Shown here in pieces: positions 1 to 5,443 of a DNA stretch of 7,775 nt. Within the stretch, counting starts at the first letter, position 1; each line of letters opens with the position of its first letter. Origin of the DNA: Oscillospiraceae bacterium. Its GTDB lineage: Bacteria > Bacillota > Clostridia > Oscillospirales > Oscillospiraceae. The position numbers were made by a program, and so were the translations under genes. Below the pieces are notes generated by a model, which did no database searches, was not told where the DNA came from, and saw nothing but the letters and a program-made list of their open reading frames with translations. The stretch is taken from NCBI GenBank assembly GCA_015068335.1, contig SVKT01000074.1:1-7775 (forward strand), read 5' to 3'.

Positions 1-9
1 CATTGAACA

Positions 10-38
10 AACCTGCCGGAGCAATGCTCCGGCAGGTT
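10..38 (-). terminator. Rho-independent terminator of the phosphoribosyltransferase gene
   Basis: A perfect 13-bp inverted repeat (arms 10-22 and 26-38, 3-base loop) lies 8 bases beyond the stop codon of the minus-strand gene. Read on the minus strand the stem runs into TTTGTTC, a short and interrupted U-tract. The plus-strand side is also T-rich (TTCTCATTTCTT), so it could also stop transcription entering from a gene to the left of the window. Confidence 0.8.
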
Positions 39-46
39 CTCATTTC

Positions 47-610
47 TTATCCTTTTACCGTTCCGTCGGCGTTGAACAGGGGCAGCGGCGCCAGAACACG
101 GATGTCCTTCCGGTTGATCGCGTCGCCTTCCGCCAGCACCGCCACCTTGCCGGTCACGATGCCGCCGGCCTTCTTCACCAGTTCCTCCATCGCGCGGAGA
201 GAACCGCCGGTGGAGATCACGTCGTCCATCAGCAGCACCCGCTTGCCGCGAATGAGATCTGCATCGTCACGGCCGAGATACAGTTTCTGGGTGCCTGCGG
301 TGGTGATGGACTGGTCCTCCACCCAGATGGGGTCGGGCATATAAGCCTTGGGGCCCTTGCGGGCGATGAAGTACTTCCCCGCACCGCTCTGGCGTGCCAT
401 TTCGTGGATCAGGGGGATGCTCTTGGCCTCCGCCGTGAACAGATAGTCATAACTGTCTGCAGGAACCAGTTTCAGCAGTTCCCGGGCGCAGGCAACGGTC
501 AGTTCCGCGTCGCCGAAGCAGATGAACGCGCCGATGTACAGATCGTCCGTGATCTTGCAAAGCGGCAGTTCCCGCTTCACGCCGGCCACCTCAATGGGAT
601 ATGTCAGCAT
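47..610 (-). CDS. Phosphoribosyltransferase, type I (Apt/Xpt/PurR C-terminal-like)
   Basis: Cytoplasmic PRPP-binding protein of 187 residues. The type I PRTase signature VLLMDDVISTGGS is at residues 125-137, with the acidic pair D129-D130 that contacts the ribose hydroxyls of PRPP. The fold is complete: an N-terminal hood, a flexible-loop region around residues 80-105 containing FIARKGPK, and the core. There is no N-terminal winged helix, so it is not a full PurR repressor. The best guess is nucleobase salvage of the adenine or xanthine type (COG0503), but the substrate cannot be read from the sequence. The start at 610 is chosen because AGGGAGG (619-625) lies 8 bases upstream. An in-frame ATG at 628 overlaps that site and is unlikely to be used. 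The gene is monocistronic, with its own promoter at 677-704 and a terminator at 10-38. Confidence 0.88.
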   Translation of the reverse strand: MLTYPIEVAGVKRELPLCKITDDLYIGAFICFGDAELTVACARELLKLVPADSYDYLFTAEAKSIPLIHEMARQSGAGKYFIARKGPKAYMPDPIWVEDQSITTAGTQKLYLGRDDADLIRGKRVLLMDDVISTGGSLRAMEELVKKAGGIVTGKVAVLAEGDAINRKDIRVLAPLPLFNADGTVKG

Positions 611-618
611 AGGTTCTT

Positions 619-625
619 CCTCCCT
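619..625 (-). promoter_or_regulatory. Ribosome binding site of the phosphoribosyltransferase gene
   Basis: AGGGAGG on the minus strand, 8 bases before the ATG at 610. It decides between that start and an in-frame ATG at 628, which would place the site inside the coding region. Confidence 0.75.
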
Positions 626-631
626 CATTTT

Positions 632-650
632 TACATTCTATATAAATGTA
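632..650 (-). repeat. Short inverted repeat in the phosphoribosyltransferase leader
   Basis: TACATT (632-637) and AATGTA (645-650) form a 6-bp AT-rich inverted repeat with a 7-base spacer. It lies in the predicted 5' leader about 7 bases upstream of the Shine-Dalgarno sequence. It could be an operator half-site pair or a weak RNA hairpin. It is short enough to be chance. Confidence 0.3.
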
Positions 651-676
651 GCGATGGGCAAAATCATTCCGTTTTC

Positions 677-704
677 ATTATACGATGTTTCGCGGGAAAG
701 TCAA
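677..704 (-). promoter_or_regulatory. Sigma-A promoter of the phosphoribosyltransferase gene
   Basis: On the minus strand, -35 TTGACT (699-704, 5 of 6 consensus bases) and -10 TATAAT (677-682, perfect) are separated by 16 bp. Transcription would start near 670, giving a leader of about 60 bases. The element lies between the upstream gene's terminator (729-751) and this gene, which supports an independent transcription unit. Confidence 0.8.
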
Positions 705-728
705 TCGGCGCAGCCCATACCGAAAAAG

Positions 729-751
729 GAGAGCGGGAATCTCCCGCTCTC
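729..751 (-). terminator. Rho-independent terminator of the PPTase gene
   Basis: A perfect 10-bp GC-rich stem (729-738 with 742-751, 3-base loop) is followed on the minus strand by CCTTTTT (723-729), a classic intrinsic terminator. The gene's TGA stop codon (750-752) is built into the first arm of the stem. Confidence 0.9.
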
Positions 752-1346
752 AAAGCATTTCGTCCAGAGAATATTTCCGTACCTCTCCCGGCAGTTCCTT
801 GCAGCGGGTGGAAACGCCCGCCACATAGCCGGGGAAGGTATCCAGTTCGTAATAGTACTCACCGTACTGCAAGGGAGATTCCGAGCGCATCATCGTGGCG
901 ATGGCGGTGCCTTCCCGCTTGGCTCTGGCCTCACGGCGGACCCAACTCTGGTAAAAGGCCTCCTCGGTGATGGCGCCGGCCAGGCGGCGCATCGTACGCT
1001 GGGTCACGGGGCGAAGACGCTCGATGTCCACGCCGATGGGCTGGTCGGACAATCCCACCAGCACCGCGCCGCTGGTATGGCTGATATTGAAATGCACATC
1101 CGGATGCCCCGGGAAATAGGGCTTGCCCCTGCCGGAACGCTGGATCTCGGGGATCGCCTTCCAGCCGTACTTCTGGCGCAGCGCCAGACACAGGATCATA
1201 TACGCGCACAGAGGCTCTCTCCGTTTTTCCTCCGGCAGCCGCATCAGACGCTCCCGCCGCTCCGGCGGCATCATAAACAGCATAATCGCCGTTTCCTGCT
1301 CTGTCAGCGGCCGTTCCAGCCGGGCAGCCCAAAGATCAATGGCCAA
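750..1346 (-). CDS. 4'-phosphopantetheinyl transferase, Sfp type
   Basis: Transfers the phosphopantetheine arm of CoA to a serine of carrier proteins (ACP or PCP). Of 198 residues from the chosen start, the family motifs appear in order: GRGKP (72-76), FNISHT (86-91), GVDIE (105-109) and WVRREARAK (135-143). K75, H90, D107 and E109 take the same numbers as the CoA- and Mg-binding residues of Bacillus Sfp, and the W-x3-E-x3-K motif supplies E139 and K143. The segment between DxE and WxxxE is about 12 residues shorter than in Sfp. There is no ATG: TTG at 1346 is 8 bases after AGAGGG, whereas an in-frame GTG at 1355 abuts that site. No carrier-protein or polyketide/peptide synthase gene is in view, so the partner is unknown; it may serve fatty-acid ACP or a secondary pathway elsewhere. 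Confidence 0.88.
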   Translation of the reverse strand: MAIDLWAARLERPLTEQETAIMLFMMPPERRERLMRLPEEKRREPLCAYMILCLALRQKYGWKAIPEIQRSGRGKPYFPGHPDVHFNISHTSGAVLVGLSDQPIGVDIERLRPVTQRTMRRLAGAITEEAFYQSWVRREARAKREGTAIATMMRSESPLQYGEYYYELDTFPGYVAGVSTRCKELPGEVRKYSLDEML

Positions 1347-1354
1347 TGCTCGCA

Positions 1355-1360
1355 CCCTCT
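1355..1360 (-). promoter_or_regulatory. Ribosome binding site of the PPTase gene
   Basis: AGAGGG-type Shine-Dalgarno sequence on the minus strand. It is 8 bases from the TTG at 1346 and overlaps the GTG at 1355, favouring the TTG start. Confidence 0.55.
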
Positions 1361-1389
1361 TCTATCGGTTTCTCTCTGCATATACATCT

Positions 1390-1418
1390 ATAATACGCAC
1401 TTCCGCGCGCAAAGTAAA
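1390..1418 (-). promoter_or_regulatory. Sigma-A-like promoter of the PPTase gene
   Basis: On the minus strand, -35 TTTACT (1413-1418) and -10 TATTAT (1390-1395, 5 of 6 consensus bases) are separated by exactly 17 bp. Transcription would start about 35-40 bases before the start codon. Confidence 0.65.
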
Positions 1419-1443
1419 GGCTTACCATTTAGAAAGTTTTTTA

Positions 1444-1490
1444 TTTTTTTGCGAAAAAAAGAGGGAATCGCAAATTTGCGGTGTATATCT
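1444..1490 (+). promoter_or_regulatory. AT-rich region with nested inverted repeats upstream of dnaG
   Basis: This stretch of the 220-base divergent gap holds T7-GCG-A7 (1444-1460), TTGCGA/TCGCAA arms (1449-1454 and 1468-1473), and a perfect 12-bp palindrome CGCAAATTTGCG (1469-1480). A TATATC hexamer (1484-1489) follows and could be a -10 element, but no good -35 lies 16-18 bp before it. It probably carries the dnaG-rpoD promoter and perhaps an operator. The exact promoter could not be assigned. Confidence 0.4.
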
Positions 1491-1575
1491 AGTTGTCGAG
1501 AAACCACAGAACGTGCTTTTTCCGTATGACAACGGCGAATTCCGGCTAAACTGACCGAAAGGAGGGCCTGCGGCT

Positions 1576-3360
1576 ATGGCATTTCCCCAAAGTTTTATGG
1601 ACGAACTTGTCGCCCGCAGCGACATTGTCGATGTTGTCAGCAGTTATGTGCAACTGAACCGCAAAGGCTCCAATCTGTTCGGTCTCTGCCCCTTCCACAG
1701 CGAAAAGACCGGCTCCTTCTCCGTTTCGCCGGACAAGCAGATCTACCACTGCTTCGGCTGCAAAAAGGGCGGCGGCGTCATCAACTTTATGATGGAGATC
1801 GAAAACCTCTCCTTCCCCGACGCTGTGCGGGCTCTTGCCAAGCGGGCCGGTATGGAGGTCCCCGAGGAAGAGGGCGACCGGGAGGCCAGCCGCCGCAGGC
1901 AGCGCCTGCTGGATCTGAACCGGGACGCTGCCCGTTTTTACTACCAACTGCTCCAACAACCGGAAGGCCGTGCGGTGCAGGAGTATCTGGATCGCCGCCG
2001 GATCAAAAAGACCACCGCCGTGAATTTCGGGATGGGCGCCTCCCTCGATTCCTGGGACACCCTGTTGCTGGCGATGACGAAAAAAGGCTACACCAAGGCA
2101 GATCTGCTGACGGCCGGTCTGGCCGTGCAGAACAAAAACGGCGGATTGTACGACAAGTTCCGCAACCGACTGATGCTCCCCGTCATCGACACCCGGGGCG
2201 ACGTGGTTGGCTTCGGCAGCCGCGCACTGGACAGCCAAACGGAGCCCAAATACCTGAACACCGCGGAAACGCCGCTGTACAGCAAGCGGCGCGTCCTGTA
2301 CGGCCTGAATCTGGCAAAAAAAACCAAGCGGCCCAACATCATCCTCTGCGAGGGCAACCTGGACATCGTCACGCTGCATCAGGCAGGCTTCGACAATGCC
2401 GTAGCCTCGATGGGCACGGCGCTGACGGTGGAACAGACCCGATTGCTGTCCCGGTTCACCAAGGAACTGGTCCTCTGCTACGACAACGACAATGCCGGCA
2501 AGATCGCCACGGAGCGGGCGCTCCAAATTTTGAACGGCTCGGAATTTTCCGTGAAGGTCCTGCAACTGCCCCGCCGTCTGGTGGACGGTGAATACGTTAA
2601 ACAGGACCCGGACGACTATATCAAAAACCTCGGCGCCGACGCTTTCGAGCGGCTGCTCACCGGCAGCGAAAACGGCGTGGAGTTCCGTATGGCACAGGTG
2701 GCCGGAAAGTACGATCTTGCCAACGACGAACACCGCGTGGCCTATTGTGAGGAGATCAGCGAACTGCTCGCTTCCCTGCCCGGCGCGGTGGAGCGGGAAG
2801 TGTATACCGTCCGCGCCGCCGAGAAGGCAAGCATCTCCCCGGATGCGATGAAACTGGAAGTCCAGCGGGCCTTCAAGCGCCGAATGGCGCAGGAAAAGCG
2901 GGCAGAAACCAGAAAGAATCTGAACCCCACTCGCGCGCTGCAACCGAAGGAATCGGCGCTGCGCTACGAAAATATGCGCTCCGCCCGGGCAGAGGAGGGC
3001 GTTTTGCGGCTGCTGCTGATGGATGACAGCCTGTTCCCCACGCAGCCGCCCCTGACCCGGGAGGACTTCTCCTCCCCCCTGCTGGGACAGGTCTTCGCCG
3101 CCCTGTGGCAGGCGAAAACCGAAGGCAGGCGCATCGCGCTGGCCTCCCTGTCCGGCTTGCTGTCGTCGGAGGAGATGAGCCACATCACAGCCGTCTGTCA
3201 GCAGCCGGAATCCGTGCAGAACGGACGGCAGGCGCTTGCAGACTACATACGCATCATCCGGACGGAAGCCGAAAAGCGCAGCGGCGGGGACAACGCCGAC
3301 CCCCTGCTGGCCGTCATAGAGAAAAACAGATCCAAAAAGGGTAATGGAGGAAAGCAGTAA
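1576..3360 (+). CDS. dnaG: DNA primase DnaG
   Basis: Synthesises RNA primers at the replication fork, recruited by the replicative helicase DnaB/DnaC. The 594 residues match the usual family length. The N-terminal CHC2 zinc ribbon has ligands C38, H41, C59 and C62. The polymerase core includes FRNRLMLPVID (195-205), VVGFGSRAL (210-218) and EPKYLNTAETPLY (223-235). The Toprim domain supplies E259, then the YDNDNAG motif with D303 and D305, then DPDD (344-347). The C-terminal helicase-interaction domain (about 450-594) is present but poorly conserved by eye. The Toprim glutamate motif reads EGNLDIV where most primases have EGYMDVI. The start is fixed by AAAGGAGGG (1558-1566), 9 bases before the ATG. 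The stop codon overlaps the rpoD start (TAATG), so the two are co-transcribed and probably translationally coupled. Confidence 0.97.
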   Translation: MAFPQSFMDELVARSDIVDVVSSYVQLNRKGSNLFGLCPFHSEKTGSFSVSPDKQIYHCFGCKKGGGVINFMMEIENLSFPDAVRALAKRAGMEVPEEEGDREASRRRQRLLDLNRDAARFYYQLLQQPEGRAVQEYLDRRRIKKTTAVNFGMGASLDSWDTLLLAMTKKGYTKADLLTAGLAVQNKNGGLYDKFRNRLMLPVIDTRGDVVGFGSRALDSQTEPKYLNTAETPLYSKRRVLYGLNLAKKTKRPNIILCEGNLDIVTLHQAGFDNAVASMGTALTVEQTRLLSRFTKELVLCYDNDNAGKIATERALQILNGSEFSVKVLQLPRRLVDGEYVKQDPDDYIKNLGADAFERLLTGSENGVEFRMAQVAGKYDLANDEHRVAYCEEISELLASLPGAVEREVYTVRAAEKASISPDAMKLEVQRAFKRRMAQEKRAETRKNLNPTRALQPKESALRYENMRSARAEEGVLRLLLMDDSLFPTQPPLTREDFSSPLLGQVFAALWQAKTEGRRIALASLSGLLSSEEMSHITAVCQQPESVQNGRQALADYIRIIRTEAEKRSGGDNADPLLAVIEKNRSKKGNGGKQ

Positions 3361-4784
3361 TGTCCAAGAAAGAATTGACCCCCGAAGAACTGGAACAGCA
3401 GGCAGACGCCATGCTGGCAGCCGCTGATGCGGCAGAGGCAGCCGCTCCCGCCAAGGCTTCCAAGAAAGCGGAAGTTGCGGAGCAGCCCGCCGTTATGACC
3501 GACGAGGAGGCCAAGAAGGCCGGCATCGTCCGTCTGGATGACAAGCAGGTCGCCGCCCTGCCCGCCGCGTCCTGGCTCATCAACAACGAGAAGATGCGGG
3601 AACTGCTGGCCCGCGCCAAGAAAAAGGGAAAACTGGATTCCAGCGAACTGATGGAGGCCGTGGATGACCTGAATCTGGAAACCGAGCAGATGGATCAACT
3701 CTACGACTCTCTGGAAGTGCTGAACATCGACATCAGCACCGACGACGCCCTGCTTCCGGAACTGCCCGACGACGAACCCGCCGCTGAGGAGATCGCCGAT
3801 ATGGAAGAGGAGGAACTGGTCGACCCCAACACGCTGGTCAACAATTTCTCCATCGACGACCCCGTTCGTATGTACCTCAAAGAGATCGGCAAGGTGCCCC
3901 TCCTCTCCCCCGACGAGGAAGTCTCGCTGGCACAGGCGATGTCCGCCGGCAGCGAGGCCAACGAAAAACTGACCGACCTGGCCGCGCGCCGCGAGGCCGG
4001 CGAAGCCGTCGAGATCTCCGAGGAAGAAGAAGCCGCGCTGAAAAAGGCCTACGCCCAGGGCGAGGCCGCCAAACAGAAACTGGCAGAGGCCAACCTCCGT
4101 CTGGTGGTCTCCATCGCCAAGCGCTATGTGGGCCGCGGTATGCTGTTTCTGGATCTGATCCAGGAGGGCAACCTGGGTCTGATCAAGGCCGTGGAGAAGT
4201 TCGACTACACCAAGGGCTATAAGTTCTCTACCTACGCCACCTGGTGGATCCGTCAGGCCATCACCCGCGCCATCGCGGACCAGGCACGCACCATCCGCAT
4301 CCCCGTCCATATGGTGGAGACCATCAACAAGGTCATCCGCGTCAGTCGTCAGTTGTTGCAGGAACTGGGCCACGATCCCTCTCCCAAGGAGATCGCAGCC
4401 GAGATGAATATGCCCGTGGAAAAGGTCCGCGAGATCCTGAAAATCGCACAGGAACCCGTTTCTCTGGAAACCCCCATCGGCGAGGAGGAAGACAGCCACC
4501 TGGGCGACTTCATCCCCGACGAGGGCGCCAGCGAGCCCAGCGAGGCCGCTTCCTTCACCCTGCTCAAAGAGCAGTTGATGGACGTCCTGTCCACCCTGAC
4601 GCCCCGCGAGGAGAAGGTTCTGAAACTGCGCTTCGGCATCGAGGACGGCCGCACCCGCACCCTGGAAGAAGTGGGCAAGGAGTTCAACGTCACCCGCGAG
4701 CGCATCCGTCAGATCGAGGCCAAGGCCCTGCGCAAACTGCGCCATCCCTCCCGCTCCAAGAAGTTGAAGGACTTCCTGAACTAA
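3360..4784 (+). CDS. rpoD: Primary RNA polymerase sigma factor (SigA/RpoD)
   Basis: Directs RNA polymerase to housekeeping promoters. It has 474 residues. An acidic, alanine-rich N-terminus (1-60) precedes a region 1.1-like segment (about 72-125). Region 1.2 (DDPVRMYLKEIGKVPLLS) is at 166-183, region 2 at 244-320 (RYVGRGMLFLDLIQEGNLGL; the -10-recognising helix YKFSTYATWWIRQAITRAIA), region 3 at 321-400, and region 4 at 408-474 with the -35 helix-turn-helix TLEEVGKEFNVTRERIRQIE. Regions 2 and 4 are nearly identical to Bacillus SigA. A charged segment of about 36 extra residues (roughly 197-234) separates regions 1.2 and 2.1; Bacillus SigA lacks it. GGAGG (3346-3350) inside the dnaG end lies 9 bases before the ATG, which shares its A with the dnaG stop codon. 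A strong terminator follows. Confidence 0.97.
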   Translation: MSKKELTPEELEQQADAMLAAADAAEAAAPAKASKKAEVAEQPAVMTDEEAKKAGIVRLDDKQVAALPAASWLINNEKMRELLARAKKKGKLDSSELMEAVDDLNLETEQMDQLYDSLEVLNIDISTDDALLPELPDDEPAAEEIADMEEEELVDPNTLVNNFSIDDPVRMYLKEIGKVPLLSPDEEVSLAQAMSAGSEANEKLTDLAARREAGEAVEISEEEEAALKKAYAQGEAAKQKLAEANLRLVVSIAKRYVGRGMLFLDLIQEGNLGLIKAVEKFDYTKGYKFSTYATWWIRQAITRAIADQARTIRIPVHMVETINKVIRVSRQLLQELGHDPSPKEIAAEMNMPVEKVREILKIAQEPVSLETPIGEEEDSHLGDFIPDEGASEPSEAASFTLLKEQLMDVLSTLTPREEKVLKLRFGIEDGRTRTLEEVGKEFNVTRERIRQIEAKALRKLRHPSRSKKLKDFLN

Positions 4785-4796
4785 ACCCGCAACCCA

Positions 4797-4831
4797 AGGC
4801 GGAGCAGAGTACGAATCTCTGCTCCGCTTTT
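4797..4831 (+). terminator. Rho-independent terminator of the dnaG-rpoD operon
   Basis: A stem of 11 bp, extended to 13 by two A-T pairs (4797-4809 with 4817-4829, 7-base loop), ends in TTTT (4828-4831) 12 bases after the rpoD stop codon. It separates the operon from the ECF sigma gene. Confidence 0.9.
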
Positions 4832-4899
4832 GTGTCAAACCACAGAAATGCCGCCTCTCCTCTCATATCGGGAAGGAGAAAATTTTTTTACCCGGCGTG

Positions 4900-4929
4900 G
4901 TGACAAAACCGCTCTCCTCTGCGTATTCA
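4900..4929 (+). promoter_or_regulatory. Possible weak promoter of the ECF sigma operon
   Basis: -35-like GTGACA (4900-4905, 5 of 6 consensus bases) and -10-like TATTCA (4924-4929, 3 of 6) are separated by 18 bp. The location, after the rpoD terminator and about 30 bases before the GTG start, is right, but the -10 is poor. The rest of the 4832-4960 gap holds an A-plus-T run (4879-4890) and nothing else recognised. A non-sigma-A promoter, for example one read by the ECF factor itself, cannot be excluded. Confidence 0.3.
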
Positions 4930-4960
4930 AAGTGAAACCTTTCAAAACCGAGGTGATTCC

Positions 4961-5443
4961 GTGGACAAGACTACATTCCGCACCCTGGCGGAAGCACATC
5001 GAGATATGGTATACCGCATCGCGCTGAACTTCTTCCGGAACATTCAGGACGCCGAGGATGCCACGCAGGAGGTCATCCTGAAACTCTATCTGCGCACAGC
5101 CCCCTTCGATAGTCAGGAGCACGCCCGGAACTGGCTGATCCGGGTGACGCTCAACCATTGCCGCAGCGTATGGCGGAGTCCGTGGCGGCAGCGGGTGTCG
5201 CTGGGAGACCTGACCGCCGCGATCCCGTTTTCCCGCCCAGAGGACGGAGAACTGTTCCAGACGGTAATGGTGCTTCCGGAAAAGCACAGGACCGTGCTGT
5301 ATTTATTCTATTATGAAGAACTGTCCGTCCGCGAGATCGCAGAAGTGCTGAAACTCAGCGAAACGGCCGTGACTTCCCGGCTGTCCCGCGCAAGAAAAAA
5401 ACTGAAAGACGAATGGATGGAGGTACTGAACGATGGCCTTTAA
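4961..5443 (+). CDS. ECF-type RNA polymerase sigma factor (sigma-70 family)
   Basis: Alternative sigma factor of 160 residues with only the two domains typical of ECF factors. Sigma-2 (about 8-72) contains RNIQDAEDATQEVILKLY (26-43), matching the conserved D-AEDATQEVF-type motif, and NWLIRVTLNHCRS (57-69). Sigma-4 (about 104-152) contains LPEKHRTVLYLFYYEELS and the helix-turn-helix VREIAEVLKLSETAVTSRLS. The start is GTG at 4961, with GAGGTG (4950-4955) 5 bases upstream. The 3' end overlaps the next gene by 11 bases, the usual layout of a sigma factor and its membrane anti-sigma partner. The regulon and inducing signal are unknown. Its position directly after rpoD is probably incidental because a terminator lies between them. 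Confidence 0.92.
   Translation: MDKTTFRTLAEAHRDMVYRIALNFFRNIQDAEDATQEVILKLYLRTAPFDSQEHARNWLIRVTLNHCRSVWRSPWRQRVSLGDLTAAIPFSRPEDGELFQTVMVLPEKHRTVLYLFYYEELSVREIAEVLKLSETAVTSRLSRARKKLKDEWMEVLNDGL

Noticed and set aside
629..722. Purine riboswitch upstream of the phosphoribosyltransferase gene
   Set aside because: The leader predicted from the promoter is only about 60 bases and contains none of the conserved purine-aptamer loop sequences.
1500..1510. An 11-base word (AAACCACAGAA) shared upstream of dnaG and upstream of the ECF sigma gene (4837-4847)
   Set aside because: Several 11-base matches are expected by chance in a window this size, and neither copy is palindromic or at a consistent distance from a promoter.
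1546..3183. A 545-codon open frame antisense to dnaG
   Set aside because: It is a GC-rich antisense shadow. Its translation is rich in Gln, His, Gly and Val with no recognisable domain, while the plus frame is a complete DnaG.
3243..4838. A 531-codon open frame antisense to rpoD
   Set aside because: Its low-complexity translation (Leu/Gly/Gln/Val-rich) comes from the strongly biased codon use of rpoD and has no start signals.
4931..4960. TGAAAC (4933-4938) as an ECF-type autoregulatory -35 element
   Set aside because: A matching -10 would fall in the ribosome binding site or start codon of the ECF gene, leaving no leader. No CGTC-like -10 is present at the right distance.
4785..4960. A small gene in the rpoD-ECF gap
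   Set aside because: The short open frame at 4830-5027 begins at the terminator tail, has no ribosome site and runs out of frame into the ECF gene.
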